Origin: Bacteroidota bacterium | GTDB taxonomy: Bacteria; Bacteroidota; Bacteroidia; Cytophagales; Cyclobacteriaceae | Direction of reading: 5' to 3' | Assembly (NCBI GenBank): GCA_024280115.1 | Contig: JAJRQT010000215.1 | Span: forward strand, 1 to 64,000 | Length of the DNA stretch: 64,000 bases | Part shown: positions 56,038 through 64,000 of the stretch, in pieces | Numbering within the stretch: the stretch's first letter is position 1 | How the letters are laid out: each line of letters opens with the position of its first letter | Program-made: the position numbers and the translations under genes | Notes under the pieces: generated by a model | What the model was told of the DNA's origin: nothing | What the model saw: the letters and a program-made list of their open reading frames with translations, nothing else | Databases searched by the model: none

Positions 56038-57294
56038 CTACTGCACAATTACATGCTTAGAATCAACAATCTTATACAGCTTATCTGCCCTGCGAACTTT
56101 TGAACTTACGGGAATAGAGCAATATTCTCCCTTTACACTTGAGCTTACATTCTTAAGGTCAACCCGGATTTCTTCTACCTTTGATTCCAAAACTCCGGTT
56201 GTGGGACCGGTAATGATAATTTCATCTCCCAATTCAAGCGACTGACTTTCTATCAGGAATTCGGCAACACCAATTTTACTGAAATAATTTATGCCTTTCC
56301 CAATGTAAACTTTTCGTTTTGTGGCGGAGGAGCCATATTGCCCACTCCACTCGCCAAGTTTTCTACCCAGATAATAACCATCCCAAAATCCACGATTGAA
56401 AACTGCTTCTAATCTTTGTTCTGAATTCGCAATAAACTCTTCGTTAAACTCATTGTTCTCAATAGCAAGCAGAGCTTCGTTGTAAGCCTGCGTTACAGTT
56501 TTAACATATTCCGGAGATCTGCCTCGGCCTTCAATTTTTAGAATTTTCACTCCCGCCGATAAAATTTTGTCAATAAAGGGTAGTGTATTCAAATCCTTGG
56601 GAGACATTATATATTCATGATCCACATTTAATTGTTCACCCGAATCGAGATCTGTCACCTCATAGCCCTTCCTGCAAATTTGACGACAGGCACCTCTATT
56701 TGCGGATTTATTACTTTGATGCAAACTCATATAACATTTTCCTGATATCGCCATACAAAGAGCCCCATGGATAAATACCTCAATCCTAACGAGCTGGCCA
56801 GCAGGACCTTTGATTTGCTCCTCTATGATTTTATCACATATATACTTCATTTGATCAATGCTGAGCTCACGAGCCAAAACCATGACATCTGCAAATCCTG
56901 CATAGAATTTTACACTTTCTATATTGCTAATGTTGGCTTGGGTAGATATGTGCACCGGAACATTATTATTTCTAACAACCTGGATAACTGCGGGATCAGA
57001 TGCAATAATCGCAGAAATCCCAGCCTCTTTTGCCTTACACACTAAATTATTCATCTGTTCCATCTCTGCATCATACATCACAATGTTCAATGTCAGATAT
57101 GACTTTATATCGGCTTCATTACATATATTGGTAATTTCCGGGAGGTCATCAATGGTAAAGTTTTTTGCAGATCCCGAGCGCATATTTAATTTCCCGACAC
57201 CAAAATAAACCGAGTTGGCGCCACCTTGAATTGCTGCTCTCAGAGATTCAAAATCTCCTGCAGGAGCCATTAATTCTATTTCATCCCTTACCAT
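56038..57294 (-). CDS. Peptidase U32 family protein (tRNA/rRNA hydroxylation type)
   Basis: The 418-residue protein starts ELMAPAGDFESLRAAIQGGANSVYFG and contains the U32 signature FIHGALCMAISGKCYMS with SANRGACRQICRKGYE, whose four cysteines are a presumed Fe-S site. These features place it with RlhA/TrhP/UbiU-type proteins, which hydroxylate RNA bases or ubiquinone, although it is often called a collagenase-like protease. Length fits TrhP or RlhA-like proteins. The C-terminal beta domain (about 320-418) is also typical. It is monocistronic. Confidence 0.82.
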   Translation of the reverse strand: MVRDEIELMAPAGDFESLRAAIQGGANSVYFGVGKLNMRSGSAKNFTIDDLPEITNICNEADIKSYLTLNIVMYDAEMEQMNNLVCKAKEAGISAIIASDPAVIQVVRNNNVPVHISTQANISNIESVKFYAGFADVMVLARELSIDQMKYICDKIIEEQIKGPAGQLVRIEVFIHGALCMAISGKCYMSLHQSNKSANRGACRQICRKGYEVTDLDSGEQLNVDHEYIMSPKDLNTLPFIDKILSAGVKILKIEGRGRSPEYVKTVTQAYNEALLAIENNEFNEEFIANSEQRLEAVFNRGFWDGYYLGRKLGEWSGQYGSSATKRKVYIGKGINYFSKIGVAEFLIESQSLELGDEIIITGPTTGVLESKVEEIRVDLKNVSSSVKGEYCSIPVSSKVRRADKLYKIVDSKHVIVQ

Positions 57295-57632
57295 ATTTTA
57301 ATAAATTAATCGACAAAATTAATTATTTTTTGCGAATTCAAGAGTGAATAAGAAGCCCTCTTAAATTCTAACCCTGTCCTTTTAGTCACTGGACTTGAAG
57401 GAATAGTGATCATATTTAAAAAACTTTCAAATCCTGAAATAGATTTTGGACAACTGTTTTTATTCAAGGGTTGGTAAGAAAACTCTCTTTTATCCGTCAT
57501 TTACAGAAATTAAGATATATCTACTTATTGATAATCAGCGACTTGAGATTGCCACGATGTGCCCGATATGACCCAGGATATAGTTTATTAGCAGGAAATT
57601 TATCGGGTGGACTTATAAAACATAACAGAAGA
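57295..57632. other. Intergenic region, no supported gene
   Basis: A 64-codon frame on the minus strand at 57306-57500 begins at an ATG but has no family, no clear ribosome site and ordinary low-complexity composition, so I do not call it. No repeat or RNA gene is evident. Confidence 0.3.
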
Positions 57633-58148
57633 TTATTTTTCTTCGGAAATGTCTCTAACTACTCCTGTATAGCTAATACTCTGCTTTTTATTACTGGAAA
57701 CTGAAAGTGAAGCGCTTTCCAATGAAGATACAGAAAGTATGCAATTGTAAGTATCTCCCGGGCCTTTTACTCTGAATTTAATAGTTAACCGTCGTTTTTT
57801 ATCGTTATTTTCAACAGAATAATTATCCATTGGGCCATCAAAATTTATACCTCCATCGCTGTTGGAATACCCCCCACTAAATGCGCGACCAAAAAAAGGC
57901 AGTTCTGCTGAGGCATTTTCACCTTTGACTCTTAAAAAATTTGGCCTTGTCGTGAGATCAATTTGACGTCCACTTTGAGGGTTTGCTTTTCGCCCGACGA
58001 ATTCATATTTGCCTGATTGAACAAGATTCAATATACTTTCATATTGCTCTTGCTTTACCTTGTTTTTGGCTTCCTTTTTAGAATTCTGGGCAAAGGCAGT
58101 GATGCAAAAGAAAAGTATTATTGAAATCGGCAGTAGGAAATTTCTCAT
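57633..58148 (-). CDS. DUF4251 secreted protein
   Basis: The 171-residue protein has a signal peptide (MRNFLLPISIILFFCITAFAQ) and a DUF4251 domain: SGKYEFVGRKANPQSGRQID, LPFFGRAFSGGYSNSDGG and the lipocalin-like beta strands to ISYTGVV. DUF4251 is a Bacteroidota periplasmic family of unknown function. It lies downstream of the LamG-OmpA gene on the same strand, with a 63-base gap. Confidence 0.85.
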   Translation of the reverse strand: MRNFLLPISIILFFCITAFAQNSKKEAKNKVKQEQYESILNLVQSGKYEFVGRKANPQSGRQIDLTTRPNFLRVKGENASAELPFFGRAFSGGYSNSDGGINFDGPMDNYSVENNDKKRRLTIKFRVKGPGDTYNCILSVSSLESASLSVSSNKKQSISYTGVVRDISEEK

Positions 58149-58211
58149 GACAGAAACGTTAGGTTTTATTTACTGCCCAATTTAGAAATTGTTTGTTAAA
58201 AAATCCAGAAA

Positions 58212-59561
58212 TTATTTTGCTAGTACTTTAAATTCTACACGTCGATTGTATTGTCTGCCCTCATCGGTGTCATTGGAAGCAACTGGTTCTGATTCTCCAT
58301 ATCCAACAGCTTCAACTTTATCGATCCGAACTCCATTTTTAGTCAGATATTCCCGGACAGAATTTGCTCTTGCATCCGACAAGTTTATATTAGCTGCATC
58401 CGAGCCAATTGCGTCAGTGTGTCCTGAGATTTCAATTTTAAGGTCTGGGAATTTTTCGAAATATGGAAAAATACGCTTCAGTTCATTATAGGATTCCTCT
58501 CTGAGGCTTGCTTTGGCAAAATCAAAAAAGATATTATTTAATCTAATGGACTGGCCTACCTCTAAAGGTACTACATATAAATCCCGCTCTATCACATCAT
58601 TAATCACCCTGTTTTCCGTACTTATGTTTTGATTCTCGGAAAGGTAATTATCAGCATCGGCAAAGAATCCGAATTTGCCCCCCAATGGTAAAATCAATTC
58701 ATATTCCGCCTCCGGGCCATTGGTTTTTATTGTATTATAAATGCTTCCATCCATCATATTTTCAAATACAACATCTGCCTGTACAGGCTCCAATGTCGTT
58801 TTATTCAATACCCTGCCCCTGACATATATTTTTTCGCAGACGGCCTTTCCCTGTTGGTAAAGCACCTGCACTTCCTGATCGTAAATGGCCCTTTTATAGA
58901 TCCTCACCTCATCCATCCAACCTTTATACGGGCGACTTCTTCCATTCAACTGTCTGCCAAGCTTTAATGACAATGGCGATCTGACATTGATGTATCTGCC
59001 GGTCTGCTTTCCGATTTTATCCAGCTTGCCATCGATATAAATTCTTATTTCTCCATTTCTTATCCACGTTGCTACAATATGATGCCAGGTATCATATGAA
59101 AGAGCTGTCTTGCTGAATATCCCATTTTCCATGGTTCCGGGTGAGCTGACAGCCATAATCACTTTATAACTGCTGTTTAGCCATAATCCAAAGTGATCTT
59201 TATCTGTATCAAATGCCCATTTGGCCATAATCGTTGCTAATTGCAATTCAGATATTTCATCCGGTCTTACCCATACAGACAAAGTCAGGCCATTCCAATT
59301 TCCATTGAGCGACCTGTCATTTCCACAATCAATATAATCCTGGTAGCCATTGAAACTGTATGCCATATCTCCGCATCTACCCTCCTCTAGCTTGGCGCCA
59401 CTATTTTTACCATGATTTTTACCAACCTGATCATTGGTATCTTCATCAAAATTATAGTAAGAAACCAATCCTCTTTCAAGGTTTACCTGTTGTGTGAAAC
59501 CTGCAGGAACTATTGTCAACAACAAAAATAATATGAGTGAAAGCCTAATCATTTTAATCAT
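58212..59561 (-). CDS. OmpA-family protein with N-terminal LamG domain
   Basis: I start at ATG 59561 (MIKMIRLSLILFLLL), giving about 449 residues and a signal peptide ending near GFTQ; a TTG ten codons upstream is less likely. Residues 25-220 are a LamG/concanavalin-like domain (YNFDEDTNDQVGKNHG, GYQDYIDCG, WHHIVATWIRNGEIRIYIDG). Residues 330-449 are an OmpA C-terminal domain with EISGHTDAIGSDAANINLSD and YNRRVEFKV. The protein would bind peptidoglycan and carry a carbohydrate-binding or adhesive module at the cell surface. Confidence 0.85.
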   Translation of the reverse strand: MIKMIRLSLILFLLLTIVPAGFTQQVNLERGLVSYYNFDEDTNDQVGKNHGKNSGAKLEEGRCGDMAYSFNGYQDYIDCGNDRSLNGNWNGLTLSVWVRPDEISELQLATIMAKWAFDTDKDHFGLWLNSSYKVIMAVSSPGTMENGIFSKTALSYDTWHHIVATWIRNGEIRIYIDGKLDKIGKQTGRYINVRSPLSLKLGRQLNGRSRPYKGWMDEVRIYKRAIYDQEVQVLYQQGKAVCEKIYVRGRVLNKTTLEPVQADVVFENMMDGSIYNTIKTNGPEAEYELILPLGGKFGFFADADNYLSENQNISTENRVINDVIERDLYVVPLEVGQSIRLNNIFFDFAKASLREESYNELKRIFPYFEKFPDLKIEISGHTDAIGSDAANINLSDARANSVREYLTKNGVRIDKVEAVGYGESEPVASNDTDEGRQYNRRVEFKVLAK

Positions 59562-59798
59562 ATTTACTTTAAAAAATCTATTTAAAGGCAATATTCAAAA
59601 ATATGTTTATTCAAAGGAAGTGGAGATTATGAAATCATTACCGCGTAAGATTATAAAGTATTTAGTAAGAAAAAATCAGTTGATTTCTATGCAAAACCGG
59701 TGGAGCTTATCTTTGAAAAAAATATTATGCGAAGAATTTTGATGCTTGCAAAACCTGAAAAAGGTATTACCTTTGTGGCTTGTCGAATACCAATTTTT

Positions 59799-59884
59799 GC
59801 GCACGTGGCGGAACTGGTAGACGCGCCAGGTTGAGGGCCTGGTGGGAGATTATTCCCGTGGAGGTTCGATTCCTCTCGTGCGCA
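59799..59884 (+). tRNA. tRNA-Leu (GAG anticodon)
   Basis: The acceptor stem pairs GCGCACG (59799-59805) with CGTGCGC (59877-59883), with discriminator A at 59884. The anticodon stem CCAGG pairs with CCTGG around loop TTGAGGG, giving anticodon GAG. A long variable arm and GGTTCGATTCC in the T arm mark a leucine tRNA. CCA is not encoded. The 3-prime end is the integration site of the downstream element. Confidence 0.95.
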
Positions 59885-59898
59885 CAAATTAGACTATA

Positions 59899-59993
59899 AT
59901 TGGCCTTGATTGGCCTTAAAGGCACTTTTCAGTCATTGGATACATCCCAAAAACACGCCAAAACACGCCATTGTGATACACTTTTGTGACACA
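59899..59993 (+). repeat. Three pairs of direct repeats before the integrase (candidate arm sites)
   Basis: ATTGGCCTT repeats at 59899-59907 and 59909-59917. AAACACGCCA repeats in perfect tandem at 59951-59960 and 59961-59970. TTGTGATACA at 59971-59980 is followed by TTGTGACACA at 59984-59993. Direct repeats beside attL are typical of arm-type sites bound by tyrosine integrases or by an excisionase. Confidence 0.6.
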
Positions 59994-60064
59994 TTTTCGC
60001 ATCAAACAGGCCTGTTTTGGCAGCTATCGATATTTATTCTAATTTTAGAGAAATCTTTGATACA

Positions 60065-61297
60065 ATGACAACTCCAAAAGCAGAATACAGAGTACTTCTC
60101 AATAGACGAAAACGTACTAAAAGCCGGGATGGTAGATTCCCGATTGAAATCGAGGCGTACATTCCAAACGCCAGGGAAAGAAAGTATTTTCCTACTCATA
60201 TAAAGATCACACCGGATCGATGGAATAATAGAAAGAAAAAGGATGTATATATAAATAGGAAACACCCGAACTACCATAACCTAAACAACCGGATCAGAAC
60301 GATTATTCAAGGGTATGAAGATATCGAGCAAAAATACCTGGAAGATCGCAAACCATTTCATTTACAATATCTGAATCAGGATGACCAAAAGGAAAAAGAA
60401 CAATCATTCATTAAATATTGGGAAGACTATATAAAAGCAAACCCAATGAAGCGGGCTCTCAATACGATTAAAGCCTACAAGACGGCTCTTAAAACATTAA
60501 AGGGGTTTAAAGAAAATATTCTTTTTTCAGAGTTGAATAAGAAACTTCTACTGGATTATGAATTGTATTTACTCGATTATACTTATATAAAGCAAAACGA
60601 AGAATTTAATTTGAAACCAAGTTCCGTTCATCGGATGTTTAAAGATCTGCAAGCGGCCATAAATAGGGCCATTCAGGAAGAGATCATGCAGCCACAGGAT
60701 TCTCCTTTTGTTAGCTTTAAGTTTAGCCATTACAAAAATATGGAGGAGTCGGAAATAAGGTATTTGACTCCGGAGGAAGTACAGCGGATAGAGGATATGG
60801 AAATAACCAGGGAACAAAAACACCTGATCAAGACCAGGGATCTGTTTCTCTTGAGTTGCTACACAGGTTTAAGGTTTTGCGATATTACCAGGCTTTCGAG
60901 GGACCACCTGGTAGAAAAGCCCGATAGCATGGTGATAAGTATAAAACAGCAAAAGACCGGTAAGCGGGTAAATCTGCCAATACACAAAATGTTTGATAGA
61001 AAACCTCTGTATATAGTGAAAGCATGGATTGCCACTGGCAGAAAGGAGCTGGTTGGCAGCATTACCAACCAGTATGTTAACCGAAACCTAAAAGTAATAG
61101 CTGCCATGTCCGGCATAGATAAGCATCTTACCTTTCACATGGCCAGGCATACTTGCGGTACAGGGCTTGTAAGTCTTCGAATTCCATTGATAGCCATCCG
61201 TGATGTGATGGGGCACAGTAGTATTACGATGACTGAAAAATATGCAAAACTGATCCCTACAGCTTTGGAGGATCAATTAGAAAGTATTAATTATTGA
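60065..61297 (+). CDS. Tyrosine recombinase (phage/ICE integrase)
   Basis: From ATG 60065 the protein has 410 residues; a TTG at 60017 could extend it by 16. An arm-binding domain (EYRVLLNRRKRTKSRDGRFPIEI) is followed by a SAM-like core-binding domain (about 120-210) and the catalytic domain: YTGLRFCDITRL (Arg), KQQKTGKRVNLPI (Lys), HMARHTCGTGL (HxxR), GHSSITMTEKYAKL (nucleophile Tyr). It is therefore intact and probably active, and it inserts the element at the tRNA-Leu 3-prime end. Confidence 0.93.
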   Translation: MTTPKAEYRVLLNRRKRTKSRDGRFPIEIEAYIPNARERKYFPTHIKITPDRWNNRKKKDVYINRKHPNYHNLNNRIRTIIQGYEDIEQKYLEDRKPFHLQYLNQDDQKEKEQSFIKYWEDYIKANPMKRALNTIKAYKTALKTLKGFKENILFSELNKKLLLDYELYLLDYTYIKQNEEFNLKPSSVHRMFKDLQAAINRAIQEEIMQPQDSPFVSFKFSHYKNMEESEIRYLTPEEVQRIEDMEITREQKHLIKTRDLFLLSCYTGLRFCDITRLSRDHLVEKPDSMVISIKQQKTGKRVNLPIHKMFDRKPLYIVKAWIATGRKELVGSITNQYVNRNLKVIAAMSGIDKHLTFHMARHTCGTGLVSLRIPLIAIRDVMGHSSITMTEKYAKLIPTALEDQLESINY

Positions 61298-61299
61298 AT

Positions 61300-62076
61300 A
61301 TGGCAAAGAGAGGAAGAATTACGGTAAAACATTATTTAAATGATAGACTTAAACCGTTGGACAAGAATAGATATCCTATCTATTTACAAATTACATTGTT
61401 AGGAAAGACAACTCAAGTTAAGAGCTTGGCATTAATTCCTTACGAATACTATGTGAGCATGGAAAATATAAAATTTGATTATAGCAATCATAATTTAGCT
61501 CAAGGATATGCTACAAAAAATGAGTTTAATAATTTAATGAATGATAAACAGGATTGGATCTATAAAAAACTAAAGAGGGAGCAAGATTCTATCAGAGCTT
61601 ATTTTGAGTATTTAAATCCTTTTGAAAAAAATGAATTTAGTTTAAGTGGATTCAAAACAATATATTCTCATATGTCAAACGTGTTTGTATGGGATTATGA
61701 AGGAGAGTTACGTGACAATCTCTGCAATAAGGTGCAAACAAGTGATTATTTCCCATTATCAAATTTGATATATACAACCAAAATTGATGAATTATATAAA
61801 GCATTCGATTGTATTAAGGAAAGCGCAAAGTGCACAGTTCCAGCCATTGAGTTTATCATTAGTGATCTTGAGTTAATAGTTAAGATTTCAAAATTAATTA
61901 AAAGGTTTACTGATGGTGTCATTTTATTTAGCTACGAACTTTTCATCATAAAAGAAGATCTTCTAAAATATGTCCAGGAATCAGAAATTAATAAAATGTC
62001 AAATAATATGGTTTATAAGAATCTTCAAATATTCATCCAAAATCGAATATCCCGGTATCTAAAAGAATTCAATTAA
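61300..62076 (+). CDS. Integrase-like arm-binding protein without catalytic domain
   Basis: The 258-residue protein starts at ATG 61300, two bases after the integrase stop. Its N-terminus (RITVKHYLNDRLKPLDKNRYPIYLQI) resembles the arm-DNA-binding domain of Bacteroidota integrases, but no catalytic Arg, HxxR or Tyr motifs follow. The C-terminal half is helical and unrecognised. It could modulate recombination by occupying arm sites. Lower-GC composition than the integrase suggests a distinct origin. Confidence 0.5.
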   Translation: MAKRGRITVKHYLNDRLKPLDKNRYPIYLQITLLGKTTQVKSLALIPYEYYVSMENIKFDYSNHNLAQGYATKNEFNNLMNDKQDWIYKKLKREQDSIRAYFEYLNPFEKNEFSLSGFKTIYSHMSNVFVWDYEGELRDNLCNKVQTSDYFPLSNLIYTTKIDELYKAFDCIKESAKCTVPAIEFIISDLELIVKISKLIKRFTDGVILFSYELFIIKEDLLKYVQESEINKMSNNMVYKNLQIFIQNRISRYLKEFN

Positions 62077-62191
62077 AAATTTTGTAAAAAAAATTGGTTA
62101 TTTATTGGTTATCCAATTTTTAACATTATTTTTGTTTAAATTGTTTGACAAATACAACGAATATATATTTAAATTTTTAAATAGGCGCACA

Positions 62192-62464
62192 ATGGCAAGA
62201 CAAGAAAGCGTAGTAATCGTAATCTCAAAAGAAGAATGGGACGAACATAAACGAAAAATAGACGAGCTCCATAATGCTCGAAAAAACTCATCACCGCTAG
62301 ATGGATACGTAAGCAAAACACAAGTTCAAGAATTGTATGGGTTTAGTGATCGTACTTGGTCTAGACTAAAAAGCAAAGGCCTTATAAAAGCTAAGAGATT
62401 GGGCGGATTGCAATTCGTTGATACTAGTGAATTTATCGCTGCCATCGAAAATGAAAACTTATAA
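62192..62464 (+). CDS. Small HTH DNA-binding protein, probable excisionase
   Basis: From ATG 62192 the protein has 90 residues. The C-terminal part, YVSKTQVQELYGFSDRTWSRL followed by KSKGLIKAKRLGGLQFVDTSEF, is the MerR/excisionase-like winged helix of helix-turn-helix domain proteins of Bacteroidota mobile elements. The N-terminus is charged and helical. It likely directs excision or represses element genes. A terminator hairpin lies 30 bases after the stop. Confidence 0.7.
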   Translation: MARQESVVIVISKEEWDEHKRKIDELHNARKNSSPLDGYVSKTQVQELYGFSDRTWSRLKSKGLIKAKRLGGLQFVDTSEFIAAIENENL

Positions 62465-62491
62465 AGCTTTTCTAAAGAGCAAACAAAAAAA

Positions 62492-62509
62492 ACCCGGCTC
62501 CAACCGGGT
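62492..62509. terminator. Bidirectional terminator hairpin
   Basis: ACCCGG at 62492-62497 and CCGGGT at 62504-62509 form a stem with a CTCCAA loop. Eight A before the stem give a U tract for the minus direction; on the plus side the tail is CTTATAATCTTT. Confidence 0.65.
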
Positions 62510-62583
62510 CTTATAATCTTTGAAAAACAACAAACGTCCGGCAAAGCGCCAGGGCATTTTATTTCAACAAAAATAGTAAAAAA

Positions 62584-62817
62584 ATGGAAGAATTAGTAGA
62601 AAACATGATTTTGGTTTTGAATATCGAGGAACATCCTGGAAGAATCCAAAATTTTTTAGAGCAATTGTTCTTGGCCTTTTTTGGGTCTGATGATATTGAA
62701 TCTTTGGAAAAATCTGATCGCGAAAGTTATGCATTTTTCTATATAACGCTAAAAGAATTTTTCGATCAAACAGATTCCAAGCTTGAAGAAAAACAGAAAC
62801 TAAAACCAGGGGCTTAA
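62584..62817 (+). CDS. Small acidic protein of the mobile element
   Basis: The 77-residue frame starts MEELVENMILVLNIEEHPG and is rich in Glu, with helical and aromatic segments (FFDQTDSKLEE). No family is recognised. It has no signal peptide. A terminator overlaps its stop, where GGGGCT TAAT AGCCCC forms the hairpin, so transcription ends right after it. Confidence 0.5.
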   Translation: MEELVENMILVLNIEEHPGRIQNFLEQLFLAFFGSDDIESLEKSDRESYAFFYITLKEFFDQTDSKLEEKQKLKPGA

Positions 62818-62832
62818 TAGCCCCTTTTTTTT
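62809..62832 (+). terminator. Rho-independent terminator overlapping a stop codon
   Basis: GGGGCT (62809-62814) pairs with AGCCCC (62819-62824) around TAAT, followed by eight T. The TAA stop at 62815-62817 forms part of the loop. Confidence 0.9.
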
Positions 62833-62849
62833 AATAAAACAATAAAATC

Positions 62850-63065
62850 ATGGATTGGAGTAATACAGAAGTTAACGATAAAATGCACGAATATTTTGAG
62901 GTGCGGAACGAAAAGATATTGGTTTCATTACCTGGCTTGAATAGGTTATTATTTGACCCACGTTGTCCATATTCAAAGCAACCAAATTTAGTGAAATACC
63001 TATTGAAGGTACAGAAACAATTAATTCAACGAAACTTAAATGGAACCATTAGAGAAACAACTTGA
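62850..63065 (+). CDS. Small hypothetical protein of the mobile element
   Basis: The 71-residue frame (MDWSNTEVNDKMHEYFEV...) starts at ATG 62850, is charged, and has no recognised domain. It overlaps the next gene by 26 bases, so it may be translationally coupled to it. It probably belongs to the replication-type block with the primase. Confidence 0.5.
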   Translation: MDWSNTEVNDKMHEYFEVRNEKILVSLPGLNRLLFDPRCPYSKQPNLVKYLLKVQKQLIQRNLNGTIRETT

Positions 63066-63192
63066 AAAGTTGAAAACGCTATCAATATTTCGGATGCAAC
63101 TTAGAATCAAAATCAATGATCTACGAAGGAAAAAGAGCAAAATAGAAGGTGAAATAGAGAACTTGATTAATCAAATTAGCAACGCAGATTAA
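63040..63192 (+). CDS. 50-residue coiled-coil protein
   Basis: MEPLEKQLEKLKTLSIFRMQ begins a 50-residue frame ending at TAA 63190-63192. It is highly charged and shows leucine/isoleucine heptad spacing, consistent with a coiled coil. It overlaps the preceding gene by 26 bases and precedes the primase by 10. I recognise no family. Confidence 0.5.
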   Translation: MEPLEKQLEKLKTLSIFRMQLRIKINDLRRKKSKIEGEIENLINQISNAD

Positions 63193-63202
63193 TACAATTG
63201 AA

Positions 63203-64000
63203 ATGATTAAGCAAAGTACTATACAAGCTGTTCGAGACCTCGCCATCCGCGATGTCATTGGCCACTACATAGAACTAAAAAAGAAGGGTGGCAACTATAC
63301 GTGCAAATCGCCATTCACAGACGAAAATACCCCTTCGTTTACGGTTTTTACTCGAAACAACAATTTCAAATGTTTCAGCAGCGGCCAACAGGGCGATGGC
63401 ATCACCTTCGTGATGGAGCACAATAAGCTGGAATTTTTCGATGCCATTCGAGAGATAGCAAGCGACCACGCAATACCCATTGAAGAAGAAGATCTCACCC
63501 AGGAGCAAAAGGAAAAGCGGCAAAAAGAGTATAACGAGCACAAAGAGATCATGAAAGTGATGGAGTATGCCAAAAATCACTTTCTAAACAATGAGATACC
63601 GAAAGATTGGAAAAAAGACCGCAAATACAAAGATGATTTGCTCTCCAAATTCGAGATAGGTTACGGATCCGGAAAGACCACCTTGGTTGACGATGCGCAA
63701 AAAGCGGGGTTTAGCAGGCAATTACTAAAAAAGGCAGGTTTGTTACGCAATGTATTGGAAAACCCAGAGAGCGACACCAAAGTTTGGAATCAGGTAGATG
63801 TATATGCCAATCGGGTAGTATTTCCTATGCTAAATACTAAAGGCAATACCGTTGCATTTTCCGGGCGCTACGATGGCGACTTCGAAAAAGACAAAGTATC
63901 AAAATACTACAATAGCCCGGATAGTATTTGGGAAAAAGGTAAAGTACTGTACGGTTTATACCAGGCCCAGGAGCGAATCAGAAAGACAGATAAAGCATAC
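63203..64000 (+). CDS. DnaG-type primase, cut by the window end
   Basis: The frame from ATG 63203 runs off the end; 266 codons are present. The N-terminus is a CHC2-like zinc-finger domain: GNYTCKSPFTDENTPSFTVF and NFKCFSSGQQGDG. Only one of the usual four zinc ligands is kept in register, a loss I recall from other Bacteroidota DnaG proteins. The DnaG N-terminal catalytic-core segment follows (VVFPMLNTKGNTVAFSGRYDG). It would prime replication of the element. The C-terminal part, possibly with a helicase, is outside the window. Confidence 0.8.
   Translation, partial: MIKQSTIQAVRDLAIRDVIGHYIELKKKGGNYTCKSPFTDENTPSFTVFTRNNNFKCFSSGQQGDGITFVMEHNKLEFFDAIREIASDHAIPIEEEDLTQEQKEKRQKEYNEHKEIMKVMEYAKNHFLNNEIPKDWKKDRKYKDDLLSKFEIGYGSGKTTLVDDAQKAGFSRQLLKKAGLLRNVLENPESDTKVWNQVDVYANRVVFPMLNTKGNTVAFSGRYDGDFEKDKVSKYYNSPDSIWEKGKVLYGLYQAQERIRKTDKAY

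Larger units (their letters stand above)
59860..64000 (+). mobile_element. Left end of an integrative element at tRNA-Leu
   Basis: A tyrosine integrase begins right after the tRNA, and then follow an integrase-related protein, an HTH excisionase-like gene, small genes and a DNA primase. All are on the plus strand with short gaps. The 3-prime end of the tRNA (about 59860-59884) is the presumed attL. The right end (attR), with a repeat of the tRNA end, would be beyond 64000. Whether it is a prophage or an integrative conjugative element is undecided. Confidence 0.8.

Noticed and set aside
57306..57500. A 64-codon minus-strand frame between the U32 and DUF4251 genes
   Set aside because: No recognisable domain, and composition is that of non-coding AT-rich DNA.
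63203..63400. Loss of zinc ligands in the primase as a novel feature
   Set aside because: From memory, many Bacteroidota DnaG proteins have the same SPF and FSSG forms in place of CPFH and FGCG, so it is a lineage trait.

Overview
The window is AT-rich DNA from a Bacteroidota (Bacteroidetes) genome. Lineage markers include TAnnTTTG-type promoters, DUF4251, DUF2911 and DUF2452 proteins, OmpA proteins with PD40 or LamG domains, a GH92 mannosidase, MenF/MenI and a DnaG-type primase lacking most zinc ligands. The lineage below phylum cannot be fixed from the sequence.

Layout. (1) 0.2-10.6 kb: two divergent operons. The minus-strand operon encodes a cysteine desulfurase, an ArsF-like thioredoxin fusion and an ArsG/DsbD-type membrane protein. 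The plus-strand operon encodes a ferredoxin with an HdrA-like N-terminus, a radical SAM enzyme, a DUF116-polyprenyl synthase fusion carrying a -1 frameshift, an alpha-toroid protein, and a class II terpene cyclase-like protein with a DxDDT motif. I cannot match this combination to a described pathway. (2) 10.8-23 kb: exported TIM-barrel and amidohydrolase proteins, an MFS transporter with a CoA-transferase, a large MscS channel, LhgO, a MoeB-rhodanese protein and a Tat-exported enolase-superfamily protein. (3) 23.4-35 kb: a 1423-residue acyl-CoA dehydratase activase, a GmhA-type isomerase, a PfkB-HAD fusion kinase, a GH92 mannosidase and a sialidase-like protein. (4) 35-47.6 kb: envelope and housekeeping genes (OmpA operon, Usp, Aag, DUF2911 pair, a PIN toxin module, a sodium symporter with a 43-residue partner, MenI/MenF, TPR lipoprotein, DapD). 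(5) 47.6-59.6 kb: glycosyltransferase, DtxR-family regulator with two matching operators, thioredoxin, MnmE, a hexulose-phosphate operon (HPS, PHI, frameshifted PMI) opposite a DeoR-type regulator, a transposase remnant, a U32 peptidase-like protein and two envelope genes. (6) 59.8-64 kb: a tRNA-Leu(GAG) followed by a tyrosine integrase and small replication-type genes, which is the left end of an integrated mobile element running off the window.

The main points for follow-up are the terpenoid/thiol-relay cluster with its frameshift at a TTTCCCA heptamer, the second -1 frameshift in PMI, the orphan tail of the enolase gene 5 kb downstream of the parent, the toxin module bracketed by duplicated terminators, and paired operators upstream of the DtxR and DeoR regulators. 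All functional calls come from reading the sequence and remembered family features; no database search was run.
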